Part shown: one piece after another, positions 43,375 through 56,639 of the stretch
Numbering within the stretch: position 1 is the first letter of the stretch
How the letters are laid out: every line of letters starts with the position of its first letter
Source of the DNA: Erigeron canadensis
Lineage: Eukaryota; Streptophyta; Magnoliopsida; Asterales; Asteraceae
Direction of reading: 5' to 3'
NCBI RefSeq assembly: GCF_010389155.1
Contig: NC_057769.1
Location: forward strand, 24,738,735 to 24,802,734
DNA: 64,000 nt
Notes under the pieces: model-generated
What the model saw: only the letters and a program-made list of their open reading frames with translations
Told to the model about the DNA's origin: nothing
Databases searched by the model: none
Made by a program: the position numbers and the translations under genes

Positions 43375-43734
43375 TCTTCTGTAACAAATAAAATGCCAAA
43401 CCAAGACAAAGCATCAACACGAAAAGTAAATTATTTTGATAAATGATTTTAAACATGTGAAAAATAACCAAAGGGAAATGATATAACGTGAAAAATTGAT
43501 TACAAAAGAAAGAATAGAATCTAATATGTCCATTGCCGGCTTTATGTACATACAAAATCCAAAAAGAAAACTACAGAATAATGAAGTTGTAAGTAAGCAA
43601 TATTGGATAAACAAGTTGTCTTAATTCTTGTAGAATTCTATTCACACTGACGAATAATACACATGGAAAGCGACAAACTTTGTTTTTTTCTATTTATATT
43701 TGGCATTTAATATTATGCAAATTATAGTGACTAA

Positions 43735-45026
43735 GGCCTTACCCAACGCACATTTTTCTCAAAATTTTCTCACTTGTTTTCTCAGAATAAGGTTGGTAGT
43801 GTAATTTCCTTCATGATTTTCTCAAAAAAATGGCTAGCAATTTTCTAATGAGAAAACATGAGAAAGAGAAGAGTTAAGATGGAGGTGGGTCATAATCATT
43901 TTCAACCAATTAAAAGAAGGAAAGACTTAACTTTATTTTTTTCTTATGTTTTATATAATAATAAATTATTTAAGAAAAATATGAGAAATTGGCAATAATA
44001 TTTGGGGATGTTAAGTATACCCAAAAGTTAAAATATAAATATAATAATAATTCTTTTAACTTTCTTTTTCTGCATGTTTCGATTTACTAGATGACACCTC
44101 ATGAAAAAGTTCCTTTTACCAAGAAGGCAAAATTACAATTTAGTTTATGTTGAAAAAGAAAATAATATTTTAATTTTTACAATCAAGCATCAACGATTTG
44201 ACTACAGTGATAGTATGTACTATGTAGCAGTTTTTTGTTTTTACCCCATCTTTTTTTTTATTTAACCACAATTCAGTTTTCCATAACTTTTATTGTTTTT
44301 TACCACCGACCAACACCAATCAAACCTCCATCCACTAGACCGCCCACATCCAACCAAAACCGCCTGCCACCATCGCCAAGCACCGCCTGCCACCACCGCC
44401 AACCATTGTTGGCCACCACTACAATACTCTAAATCTATCACTTTTCAACCTAAATCGATCCCAACCACAAATTTTAACAAAGATCTATACACAGATCCGT
44501 AGCAACCAATCATGTTGGCAAAAAAACTTTAAAAAAACTATTTAATTATAAAAAGATTCAAACAAAAAAAAATCGTCTAGAAAGTTTGAGGAAAAACAAG
44601 TTCATATATTCAATTTAATGATAAAGGATATGAAGGAAATAAGATTAAAAAAAAAAAAAAACCTTGTTGAATATCTTGGACCATGGAAGCTTGTGAAAGT
44701 TACCATCAAAGACGGGGAGAGGGCGTAGGGTGGCTGATGGAGATTTAGAAAAGAAGAGTGTTTTAAAATAGAAATTTCTACTACAAAATGAAAATTCATT
44801 TAAGTTGGAAAACTAAAAAGTGAGCTTGTGACGAGAGAGAAAGAGAAACAAGCTGAAGAAATATATAATAAAATATTATTTTTGACTTTTGGGTTCACTA
44901 AGCAAAAAACTAAGGTCCATTTATTATGCCCTTAATATTTTTCTAGATGATAAAATGAAAAAGATAATGTAACGCTGATGTGGCCGTGAAAAAAAAGTGA
45001 GAAAATGGTATGGGTTGGGTAAGGTC
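43735..45026. mobile_element. PIF/Harbinger-like non-autonomous element, TAA TSD
   Basis: The 1292-bp element has ends GGCCTTACCCAACGCAC and, reversed, GACCTTACCCAACCCAT, flanked by TAA at 43732-43734 and 45027-45029. The aligned point in copy A reads ACTAAGCAATAT without an insert (about 19020). Three-base TAA targets and such termini fit PIF/Harbinger. The interior (proline-codon-rich CCACCGCC tract near 44330-44410) has no transposase. Confidence 0.82.
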
Positions 45027-45029
45027 TAA

Positions 45030-46188
45030 ACAATATAAAAATAAAGGTGCGTCATATAATGGTGGTCACACAATCTATAAGCAAGAGATTAGCACCTTTC
45101 CCAATTCCCACTAAAATTACATTTTTGAGCAAAAACCAATTGGAATTGGAAATAAGTCAAATTATACATAAAGTAGGATAATGTTAGATAGACCAAAAAG
45201 TTATACGAGTAGGATGTGTTCAAAGATACACGTGACCACAAAAAAGCATTTGACCATAAAAAGTTGTTCTTTCCGGCCATTTATCACCCAAAGTCCTTAT
45301 AAAGTATTATTTATACCACGTCACATACAATTCTAACATGAGTGTTACAATCAAACACCATCCCTCCAAATGTTATCTCCGTGACTCCGTGCATATGGCA
45401 TTGGTGACCACCTAGGGGGGCTCGGTGGTTGCCATCACCAATATAGGTGAATGCAAAATGTATCAGAGATTTTTTTTTATTAATAATATTTGTTTTTTGA
45501 TAGAGTATTTAAAGATACCGTAAGGTACTATAATAAATCAAATTAAATGAATGTAAGCGTAAGTCTAATTTGAAGTTTGGTGGAAATTGTAGCTAAAATG
45601 AGACTACTTTTGGTTTGCCAAGTGCCTATTTTAGTGCATTTGGATTACATAAAGAGATAAATGTCAAGAAATGATGACTTATGCTCATTTTAGACCTTAA
45701 TATAAGCTATGTACTTTATAAAATATTAATATATATTTTAAAATTCGATCTAATATATCTAATATGAACCAATAAACTTTAAATAAACTGATTTTTGAGC
45801 ATTTGATGTGCAAGGATCATCCTTTCGACCCCAGACACCATACTAGTTCCACACAATTTTCTATGTCTCATAAACAATAGATCATGATTATTCTAAGATG
45901 ATCTACAAACCCAAAACACACCCAAGATACCTCAAGGCTCAAATATCTAGCTCTCTTACTTGACCAATAAATTACAATTTACAAAAGTATATATAGTTTC
46001 ATTAAGAAATAGTATAAAATAACACCTAATTCCCTCTAATTGTAGAAAGGAAAAGTTATAAACGTTATAATCACCTCCTAATTGACTTTCTAACCAAGTT
46101 TACATCATCTCCAACTAATTAATTAACTTACCTTGTCCTAATATAATAAAACTAAGTTTCATCTACTCTTTTATTCTTCTTTAATAGA

Positions 46189-46199
<11 letters not shown>
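45030..46199. other. AT-rich intergenic, no gene
   Basis: Nothing gene-like is seen. A short repeat related to 34945 lies at 45044-45070. A (TA)n run begins at about 46195. Confidence 0.5.
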
Positions 46200-46219
<20 letters not shown>

Positions 46220-46655
46220 ATGAAGGGATCAAATGAGAACCACATATATAGTGAGAACCATTGAAAAATCAACTCTAAGATCTTTGCCCTTAAAATTAAG
46301 GGCTACGTCTGTACCATAACAACTGTCATCGTTTCTTGGATCGTCGCTCATCAAATCCATATCATTCTCATATGCGTCTGGTGACAACCCCTTTAGAATG
46401 GATGTAAGGCAGCGCCCGTACCGTATCCGTGCGTTTTCTTAACACGTAACCCATACGATTTTTTTTTAAAAAAAAATTTTTTTTTTTTTGAATGGATTTT
46501 TGTTAAAAGAAAATAAAAAAAAAAAAGTTTTCAAAAAGTGAAAAAAAAAAAATTTAAAAACCACACAAAAATGAAGAAAAAGAGAGGAAAACTAATGGTT
46601 TTCACAATTATCTCCATATTTATGGTTCTCACGTTAACTCTACCCTATATATTGT
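46200..46655. mobile_element. (TA)n-flanked element with GTGAGAACC inverted ends
   Basis: The left end follows (TA)n and reads GGGATCAAATGAGAACC, then GTGAGAACCAT. The right end, reversed, reads TATAGGGTAGAGTTAACGTGAGAACCAT. It is inserted between TA tracts like the elements at 19437-20008. The interior has a poly-A/T block (46460-46560) and no gene. Confidence 0.55.
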
Positions 46656-47334
46656 TATATAATGTATATATGTATATATATATCAAAGTATTAGATAAAT
46701 CAATTAGTAATTAAAAAATCTCAATATTGTTCACGATACCCGATCCTTTTAGTCCTTTGTTTAGCTAATGACAACGTTGTTAGAAATATAATATAACTTG
46801 TGATACACTAAATATATTCCCACTTGTATCGTTTAATGTTAGTTAATAATTACTAAATTAATTAGTTGATGATATTCCATTCTATTCGATATGTTCTTCC
46901 TTTCCTGTGCCTCATACATTGAAAATCGAAAAAATAAAAATAAAAATGCATATCTATCATATCTCCATCATAGAAGACTAAAGAAATCACTTTGACCTAA
47001 AGGCACCTGGCCCACCTTCCTTTGCAAAAGCAGTCACTTCTTCCATGAACTTCGACTAGCATGTAACCCGCCACAATAAGGTGACGGTAATATAATGGTG
47101 ATGGAGGCGGCAGGTGAGGGTGGTAACGAGTAATACAAGCTATTGAGGTAAATACAATTGATATAATGATTATTGTAGTTATTTTAACAGTTATAAGACC
47201 GATGATATAATTTATTTCATTAAGGATATTTTAAATATATTAGTGAAGATAATTATATTAGTGGAAGTAGAGGGTAATTTAAAAAAAAGGTATTTATGTA
47301 AATATTGCATGGTGTAACATTCAACAAATTTGGG

Positions 47335-47460
47335 GGGATCCACCTGGGTTCGAGTCTCACTTTCCACATTTGTAGGGGTGGATTAATTGAGGGTTTTTCT
47401 GAGAGTCTTGATTTCCAGACATACATGTAATTTAGGAGTATGATAGAATGCTCTTAAAAA
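47335..47460 (+). mobile_element. SINE fragment
   Basis: A B-box-like GGGTTCGAGTC (47346-47356) follows CCACCT, and the tail is AATAAAATAAATAAAA. The A-box head is absent, so this is a 5'-truncated tRNA-derived SINE or a relic. Confidence 0.45.
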
Positions 47461-48306
47461 TAAAATAAATAAAAACTATTTTTTTAAATAAGTATAGATA
47501 TAGATATGATCACTTAACTAGGACACTTTAGTTTTATAAACTCAACTCGGGTATTGCTGTTCGCATGTATATACATGAAACTAGCTTAGGAAAGAAAAGT
47601 TACATATTACCAATTAAGAATTAATTAGAAGTTTTTCTTTTAACTGCCAACTTGGTTCAAATAAAAAAATAATAAAATAAAACAAATAGAAAATATTGTT
47701 TTTTTAGTTGAAAGTCGTTATGAATTATGAAAATTTTCCGTGCATCAATGTATGAATCTTCATGTATTAGTTAATTAAAATGATCCAATAGTCAAAATTA
47801 TATTCAATTTATATTAATCTATTAGAAACCCAAAATTACAAACATCAACAAAAAGCAAAACCGTAGACTCACAAGTTGGAAACTGAAAATTGCTTCCAAC
47901 ACTCCGGCATACTTAATTAATGACACAATTTGAAGTAAAAAAAGGTAAAAAGAAGATGAAAATTCTTACATGATTCAGATAACTTAGAGGTCTTGATTTC
48001 GAATGCAAGAATTGTTCCCTTGATCCAAATTAAACGATCGATGTGTATGTAAAAGAATGAATGACAAACATTCACATATATATATGAGATATTGCTCGTT
48101 ATTGGAACTATGTGTTTGAACGAAACTTAATAATGTATGCTTATATAGACAGTGCATATAAAACACATAGAAGAAGTCGTGGGCACAAAAAGGTCGTTGT
48201 TAAGATTATGTTGTTGATGGTGAAATCCACGCAGCTTCATGAAAAGTCTGCGTGCCGTTTCTGTCCAAATAATTGTTTATAATTTAGCTAAAGGTTTTTA
48301 ATTATA

Positions 48307-48340
48307 CTAGCATGATGTCCACGCAAATGCAACAGTAGGG
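48307..48340 (-). mobile_element. candidate Helitron 3' terminus
   Basis: On the minus strand the sequence GCATTTGCGTGGACATCATG leads into CTAG followed by T. This fits a Helitron 3' end inserted before T, though the hairpin stem is weak. Confidence 0.4.
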
Positions 48341-50012
48341 CAAAAATGTGGTAATGATTAGTACCGGTGGCGACCGATAGTGGTGACGATGAACAATGTA
48401 GGCTATTGATTAAGGGTTGAGAGATTAGTGGTGTAATTTATTTTATTAAAGGTATTTTAAGTATATTAATGGAAAAATAATTAAATTAGTAAAAAAAGAA
48501 GATGATTTAGAGAAAGAATAAAAGATATTTTAGTAATATTACATAGAGTAACTTTCAACATTATCATAAATAAAATGAGCTATTTCTTTTATATGTAAGT
48601 ATATCTATAACTCTTATAAAAAAGTAGTTAACCAAGCTTTATAAAGCCCTCTTGCAATCTAAAACTATATTGAAAAAATGCCACATACGATTTTATCCTA
48701 TGTGTCAACTCCATATTTTTTTCAAAAATAAACTATATATTTTGTAAAAAAAATGAACTTATATATATATATAAATTAATTAATTAATAATTAATAAATA
48801 AATAAATATATTGTAAAAAACTAAGATCTTCTCATTAGATATAATGATATCTTCTCTTTAACTAAAAAATCACGTCTATACCTAATGATATTTCATTATA
48901 TTTTTTATTCAACATTACATAAAGTTCTTTTCTTTTTTTTCTAATGATGATTATATGGAAGTTTTCAAAGCTATATGAATATACAAAAATAAAACAAATA
49001 AATAAAACAAATTAAGTGAAAAAAATAGATTTAATTAGTTAAAAGATAACATCGAAACTCATAAATCTTAACATTATATTAACTACACCTTGAATATATG
49101 TTCCAAATTTAAACTTTTTGTTTTAATAAAATAATAACCTCTTTTAAGTATAAAAACTACCTTAGTGTATACCTTCTTCTTTGCCAATAGCCGGTAAGTA
49201 TAAATAAGATGAGTTTTATGGTAAACATTCAACTAATTAATACACTTTAACAAAAATTCTTAGGGTTTCGTTTAGCAAAACCCCCAAAAAAAATTGAGTC
49301 ATATAAATTCAAGTAATTGTAAATCACCCAGAGTCCGAGACCTACCCCACCGTTAAACCAAATTCTACATCCTAATTTTCTTTTTCTTTCTCTTTTGGAA
49401 TGACACATTCTACCTCTTCTAGATTAGTCAATTAGCTAGATTAAACAAAAATTAAAACCACCATGGTGTTGATAATCCATTTCTAAAAATCGCAACAACA
49501 CCTTCAAATGAATATAACTGTTTTACTTTTTGGATGTTAAGAAGAACATTTAACACATAAGGCATAGTCAAATTATCCTCTTTGAATTATATATCCAGCC
49601 AATTGTAATTTTTCATGTGACTTTTAACTTTTTTGGAGAGAAATGTAGTGGAATTGTCACTCTACATTAAGGATCAAATTGTATCTCTTTGAGTTCTGTT
49701 GTAACAAGACGACTACATGATACATGTTCTAGATGTAGATCATTTAGTGGCAACAAAAGGCAAATTACTAGAATTACTAGAAGAAAAACATATTACTAAA
49801 TTCTTAATGATAATTTAAAGTATAGCTTAATAGCTTAAGTCCTTCTATCTCTTTAAGTTCATATTTTGTCAAGCTTTTGGTTGAATCTATTTCTGTTCAA
49901 CCATATGTTTATATGTTACTAAACTATTTATATAGTTCACATCACGTAATTCTAATGAAATATGTTCGCTATCGTTTCTTCATATATAAAGTGTATTATA
50001 TAGTTTTTTATA

Positions 50013-50044
50013 CAGCTCGCGCATCGCACGGGTCAAAAACCTAG
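50013..50044 (+). mobile_element. candidate Helitron 3' terminus
   Basis: GCTCGCGCATCGCACGGGTC is followed by AAAAACCTAG and then T. A GC-rich, weakly folding motif about ten bases before CTAG-T is typical of plant Helitrons. The matching 5' TC end was not found. Confidence 0.5.
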
Positions 50045-51239
50045 TGTATATATATATGAATAACATCATTAAAATATATTAATTAATTAAATAAGTAAAA
50101 GGTTGTTGTTGCCATACGACATTAAAATGCATGGTTAATCTGATCATATTACCTTTTCATCAAAGGAAAATAAAAAAAATCTAATAATCGAGGATATCTC
50201 TTATATAAATAAAAATAAATAAAATAAAATTCTAATGACATCATGATTTTTAAATAATGCTTAATTGTTATTATTACATTTATTTCTATCAATTATATCT
50301 TTTTTATTTTTTCATTTATGACATCATTCTATAAAAAGTTTAAATTATTTTTTAATAGATTTATGATATATTTCATTTTTAGCTTAAGTCCAATGTAAAT
50401 TAAAATGTAATTATCTAATTTTTTTTTAAACAACTATATTTCAATATTTAAATATAATATCACCATCTATTTTCGTCTTAATATTATCAATCAGCCCATC
50501 TATATTAAATAATAAAACAATTTTTATAAAATCATCATTTAAAAAAAAATTAAAATAGCTTAATTGTCATCTCTAAATTCTTTTTAAAGTCAAGTTTTTT
50601 TGGTTTAATTTTCTTATGATATTATAAGCACTTTCCTTCTTTTAAGTTTTTATATATTTTATTTTTGTTATTTATGATGCTCTTTTCTATAAAAAAAAAA
50701 GTTTTTATTTCCTTTGAAAACTCTAATATTTTATACATGGTCTTTTAAATCTTCATCATATAAATTGTTTTATCATAATAGATTTTTAAATTACTTGCAT
50801 ATTATGCAGGTTAATAAGCTAAATATACATTCGAAATATAAGATATATTATTTCGAGATTATGAATATGGTTGAACTATCTCATCGTTCTTAAATATCGA
50901 CATAACTTAATATTACAAAAGCTTTAGTTATAAGCCCGGGTTGAACCCGGGTTAATTAGTTATTATAATAGAATAACATCAATCATTTTAAATGGTATTT
51001 GACAAGAAAGTTAGTAATGTAGGAATTATCCTCAACATGCATATGTTTTGCTTCCTTTTTTTAAAAAAAAACACAAGGCGTCGAATTCGAAACTAAGGCG
51101 TTAGGTGACCTTCTCACTCCCAATTACGAGTACTAATTAACCGCCCAAAGATATATTACTATTTAAAAATAAAACCCCGCCCTTTTAGAATTTGGTCGGA
51201 AGACTTCAATTCACCATCATAAATGAGCTTCACAACCAT

Positions 51240-51620
51240 TAATTACGAGATTAAGTACTCGCGTGTTGCGACAATGAGATGGTGGAGGTGATAGGTCATA
51301 AAATGTGATAGGTCATAGAGTTTGATAGCCAAATGTTTTAGCCGTACGAGCTCCACCCTCGGATTTAGAAATTCGTCGAACGTATATCGAACGATATCTT
51401 TAATGAAAGAGCATGGAATTTTAAGAATACCCATATAATTTTAATAATTTATCGATGTATGATTTTTGAGATAAAAGATTTTAAATAAATTAGAGAAGTA
51501 AAATGATTTATGGAGGGTAAAGAAAATCGAATGATTGAGATTTCTTCTAAGAATATTATCAATAAGTGATAGGGATATTTTAGTGTTTTCACTTAGTTAA
51601 AAGTTGAAAAATAAAAATAA
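51240..51620 (-). repeat. dispersed repeat, copy 2
   Basis: This is the inverted relative of 2630-2985. The apparent minus-strand reading frame at 51243-51434 is part of this repeat and is not conserved as a frame in the other copy. Confidence 0.55.
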
Positions 51621-53332
51621 CAAATGTTTTACATTGTAATGGGTATAATGATTTAATCCATATTCTTTGAAAGGATACGTATCGTTTATAATCAACAACC
51701 ATTTGTTAAAGTGTGTTATATGGTTTAATCATAATCAAAATTAGTAATTCCTGTTTTCCCATTATCTTATTTTTCTAATGTAGTTTTGACTCTTCGAAAA
51801 TTATTGATTTTCATATTTCTTGATATATTATCTATAAATTTTTACAATTATTTCAAAATTATGTTAATTACTTAAATTAAATGCTTTAATCTATTAAAAT
51901 TGAAATAGTCTAGAATAGTCCTACATTTTAATTACCACTAATTAAAATTTAATTATTCAGTATAATTTCATTTCAACTTTGGTTAAAGCTAATTACTTAT
52001 CTTAGTAACAATTTATAAATGAGTAAAAGTGAGATGCATATATATTAATGAGATTGGTAACCCATTAATAAAGTATTATATGTCAAAGTCTCACTTGTTA
52101 TAATTGTGAAAGTAAATTAAAAAGAGTTTTTGAAAATTTTGGATTTCATCCAAATAGATATAGGATAAAATCATAAAATGTCGTTTTAAAAATAAGAGAT
52201 AATTAATATATACTAAGATAAAAGATACTCCTAATAAGAAGGATCACCTAGTACATGATAGTACTTCTCAACTCTCAAGAACAAATTAAGGAAACCCAAA
52301 TTATAATTATAGAGAGGGACATGCAACTGATCATATCCATTATTTTAAAATTTATGATTTTAAGAAAATATTTAATTGGATCCATGAGGAATGAGGAATA
52401 TACTATATTTCTTTACTATATATATATTCTTTACTATATATATATATATATATAAAGATATTCTAGAAAAATATTCCTAAATAATTGAACAGGTTGAACA
52501 TTCTTTTGTCTTGGCCTTGTTACTTAGGCTGCAAAGACAAACATTTTTGGACTTAAGCTAGCTAATTATGTCGCCAAACTTTTGCTTAAAAGGCGGAGAC
52601 GAAGTTCAAGTATGTTTTGATGTAGCCGTTCATATCTTTCATTGAATTTTTCGATTTTCTAGATATTATTTACTTTTTAATTTTGAAAATGTATGGGCTC
52701 CATCAATAAAATGGATTGAATAACTAGACTTGAATCAATGTTAGAGCATCTTTAATCAATGGGGTAGATAGTGTAAGATATATCTAAGTTCAGATATATA
52801 TATATAGGATAAAAGTTGAATCACATAACCCCTTTTATGCGAACCATGGTGGGCTTTTATTCCATGTTTATAACTTTATATCACATGATGAGGTTAGAAT
52901 AAGTGGTTTATAAACCTTTTAATGCTAATGTTGGACTATATTAAATTAAATTGAACTAAATTAAAGTATATTTCATTTTAAATGTAACACATATTTAATA
53001 AAAAGTTTATAATACTGCTCAAGTATCTAGTGATGATGATAAGATAATCATAAACAATAATATGAATTTCAATTCACATATACTTTAAAATATTGTATGT
53101 AATTGAAATCACAATATTTCATGATTTAAAGGTATGTCTAATATATAAGTACGAATACGAAAATAAACAAATATAAGTATTTTGAAGGTCCTAATTTTAA
53201 TACTTGAAATGTGTTCGTGCAATTTACGACAACTAAATGTGTTTTAAATATTTTAATAAGGACACACGTCTGAAAAATTGAAAATGACAACATTCGGCGT
53301 CCGTGATAGTGTGTAACACAAAAAACTAGAGT
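51621..53332. other. AT-rich intergenic, no gene
   Basis: Nothing gene-like is seen. A (TA)n tract at about 52424-52454 and another at 52790-52808 followed by GGATAAAAGTTGAATCAC could be the start of another TA-bounded element, but its other end was not identified. Confidence 0.45.
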
Positions 53333-54783
53333 AAATTACACTTTTCGTCCCTGAAGTTGATACGTTTTTTACTTTTTGTCCCTTAATAAAAAATTGCAAT
53401 TTTGACCTTAAAGTTGGCAGATTTTTTCAATCATCGACCCTCGCTAAACGTCGTTAAGTTTCAGCGTTAAGTCGGACACGTGCAACACACATGAGGGACT
53501 GAAACTGCAAAAAATGACAAGTTCAGAGACGAAAACTGAAATTTACTTTTCTGTTGTCATCATCTTCATCTTCTCCGGCTGACTTTCGCAGGAAAATTCG
53601 CCGATAAAACTTAAAATGCCTATATCTCACTCGTATCTTCGAATTAGACCACGAAACCACCACCAAACTTCTCAAATTTAATTTTCGCACGAATTCTAAC
53701 CAAAAGATTTCAAATTCATCACTTGCCGGAAAACTCTAAATACCCATAACATGGATGTTGAGCAATATTTCTGTTTTCGCAAATAAGTCCATGTTGGATT
53801 AGGTGTACGTGCTTCTCACTAAGACACCAATGGTGTGCCTCATTTATTATTTCATAAGCTCTGCACCAAAAAGAAAAGTACAAAATGGGGAGTGACCTTC
53901 ATGTGGGTTCGATTTTGTCAATGAGGTAAAGACATAAGATCGAAAAATTAGAAATATACATATAAAGAGGGACGAAAGGACCAGGAGGCCTGACAAGCCC
54001 CTGCAACTCAAATATTTCAGATCAAAAATTCTGATTATCGTCACCGATTCTTAGTTTATGTAATAAAAGTTCAAAGCAATTTACAGTTCATCATTTGGTT
54101 GATTATAGCTCTTGTTCTATATTTTGTATAGAAACTTTAAATCTGTTGTTCGTGAAATCCTTACGTCGAAATCTCATTCTGAAAGTTGTTACAAGTTTGC
54201 TATTGATTCATCTAGTATTATGTTAAGTTTCATAACGATTCGTTACCTTTCATTTTTGGCGATTTAGTTAGATGTTACTTTCATCGTAAGGTTTTCGATA
54301 TAGTTTACTGGTCAATTGTTAAGGTTATTAAGTTGTTACAATAGTTAGATTAGTATATTTAGGTACAAAGAATTCGGGTGTGACAACCGATTCATTGGAT
54401 CTCTTTTCGGTTATAGGATTCGTACGGAAATTAATTTTGAGAAGTTTGGTGGTGGTTTCGTGGTCTAATTCAAAGAAACGAGTGAGATATCGGCATTTTA
54501 AGTTTTTCCGACGAATTTTCCAATGAAAGTCAGCCAGAAAAGATGAAGATGATGACAACAAAAGAGTAAATTTTATTTTTCGTCCCTGAACTTGTCATTT
54601 TTTGCAGTTTTAGTCCCTCACGTGTATTGCACGTGTCCGACTTAACGGCTGAAACTTAACGACGTTTGACGATGGACGATGATTGAAAAAATCTGCCAAC
54701 TTTAAGGTCAAAATTATAATTTTTTCACTTAAGGGACGAAAAGTGAAAAATGTGCGAACTTCAGGGACGAAAAGTGTAATTTT
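53333..54783. mobile_element. foldback element with ~400-bp inverted arms
   Basis: The ends begin AAATTACACTTTTCGTCCCT on the left and, reversed, the same on the right. Arms at about 53333-53720 and 54400-54783 match in inverted orientation, including CATCATCTTCATCTTCTCCGG-like and CCACGAAACCACCACCAAAC blocks. The interior of about 0.65 kb has no gene. No target duplication was found. MULE or foldback class is possible. Confidence 0.75.
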
Positions 54784-55510
54784 AGGATATTATGTTACAT
54801 AGTTAGATTTTATTCGTGTTTATGCCTTCTACCAAAGATTGTTATATTTTACCCTCTGATATATTATAATGTCTTGTTAATTACACCCTCTAGTTATGAA
54901 GCAAAAATTAGTAATACATTTATCATGAATTTTAATGGTATACTTTTGACATGAAATGTAAGATTTTTGTTTATACATGTTAGGTTGTATTTAAAATTTT
55001 AAATTTTAAAATATTAAAAGTTAAAGCACCACTCAAATACTTTATAAAATCCTTGATCATGGATATCAAGTTGATGATAACACCGTAACAGATGATTGGA
55101 TCATTCTAAGTTTTCTAAACAAAATTATTCTATTCTTACATGAATTAATTAATAGTTTAACATTACTTCAAATCTAAATTATTCTTAACTTCATACCTCA
55201 TGGTTGCTTACTAATTACTCGTACATTTGATTATTAATTACGATCTAAATTAGCAGATATCTTCTTCAATGATTCTTGGGGAATTCGAAAATTTATTGAG
55301 TGCACATAAAGTGTTTGATGAAATGTCACATAAGGAATAGACTTTCTTAGCTTAGTGTATCCATTTCAAACCTTTAAATGCGTACAATTTTATGATGATT
55401 TCTACGTTAAACTTCATAAATAAGATCTCCTTTGTCGAAAATCTACGTTTTACGCCTTTTAGGTGTACTAAATGTTTGAGAAAATGTTACTGTGTACTGG
55501 AAATGCCATT
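54784..55510. other. intergenic with PPR-like scrap
   Basis: No gene is seen. At 55300-55330 the + strand reads AHKVFDEMSHKE before a stop, resembling the conserved end of a PPR repeat. It may be a decayed gene scrap. The stretch ends in a (TAGA)n microsatellite. Confidence 0.35.
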
Positions 55511-56635
55511 AAATAGATAGATAGATAGATAGATAATTGGTATATTTCGAACTTGGTGGCGTCCCAATAATCTGTTGGACGTTTGGGGCTGTCGAAACTC
55601 AGTGACACGAATTTAGCACTACTTTCTAAATGAGACTAGATATAATTGAGGTCCTTTGCCCGTGAACAGAATGTGAACTGTTACATGGAAAACGAGTGTA
55701 AAGGCGATTGAGTCTATTAAGATTTCGGACCTGGGGCTGTATCAGTTGTTGAAAGGGGTTTGTGGCGATGGTAATGATATGAAATTTTTGTTAGACTCGT
55801 GGGTAGGGAATGAACCCCTCAAAACTGTTTTCCCGGCTCTTTTTAGACTTGAAAAGGTGAAGAAGTGTAGGGTGATCGATTGTTTTGACAGGAATATAGG
55901 AGGTTTCTCTGAGAGATGGAACTGGTCCAAATCTATGCGCACGGATGTGGAGAAAGATGAAGACCAGAGACTTCACTCCCTTCTGAGAGGTATTCAACTT
56001 TCAGAAGCCAAGGACAAGTGGATTTGGCAAGGTAAACAAGCGTGCAAGACTTCAGCAATAGGTATGTTCTTTCTTGGTTTAAATGGGTCCCTAGTAAAGT
56101 TAATATCTTTATGTGGAGGCTGGCATTAGATTGTATCCCAACTTTAGAGGCTCTTAGTTGACGGAGTAGCCATTTTGGAAATGGGTATTGTGTTTTGTGC
56201 AAAGAGGCCTTAGAAATTGTGGATCATTTGTTTTGTGCTTGGTGTAAAGCTTGCCCGTTTTTTGTTTCCACTATTAAAGACTTGGTAGAGATTCACGAGC
56301 ATGTGGGCATGGGAAAAATGGAGAAAAAATATCTTAAGGGAATTGTGATGGAGGCTTGTTGGTACATTTGGAAAATGAGGAATGACTGCAGATTTTTGAG
56401 CTGTGGTTTTAGCATTGAAAAGCAAAAGATAGTGCAAGATACGAAATCATTGTCCTTTCTTTGGTATAGAAATAGAAAGGAAAACTACAGTATACGTTGG
56501 TCTGACTGGAATAGTTTCAAACTGATGTAACATTTCTTTTTGGTTGTACGTGTTGTAAACCACCAACTTGGTGGTTTTATTTGCGAATAAAAGTTGCCTT
56601 TCAAAAAAAGATAGATAAATAGATAGATAGATAGA
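55511..56635 (+). mobile_element. 5'-truncated LINE (non-LTR) fragment inside (GATA)n
   Basis: TAGA repeats lie at both borders (55511-55535 and 56608-56632). In between, with frameshifts and a stop, the + strand reads GDGNDMKFLLDSWVGNEPLK, FPALFRLEKVKKC and KDKWIWQG. It continues WFKWVPSKVNIFMWRLALDC, IPTLEALS, a CVLCKEALEIVDHLFCAWCK cysteine cluster and MEACWYIWKMRNDCRF. This is the C-terminal region (zf-RVT type) of plant LINE reverse transcriptases. The 3' end reads GCGAATAAAAGTTGCCTTTC then a short A-tract. The RT core is missing. The microsatellite may be the target or the duplicated target site. Confidence 0.85.
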
Positions 56636-56639
56636 CGAG

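Larger units (their letters stand above)
46656..51239. other. degenerate transposon-rich stretch, no gene
   Basis: No coding region is seen. Two related AT-rich repeats lie at about 47190-47310 and 48425-48560, sharing GTGTAATTTATTT and a TATTTTAA-TATATTA block. Candidate Helitron 3' ends lie at 48307 (minus) and 50044 (plus). A GC-rich hairpin, CCCGGGTTGAACCCGGG, occurs near 50937. Confidence 0.5.
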
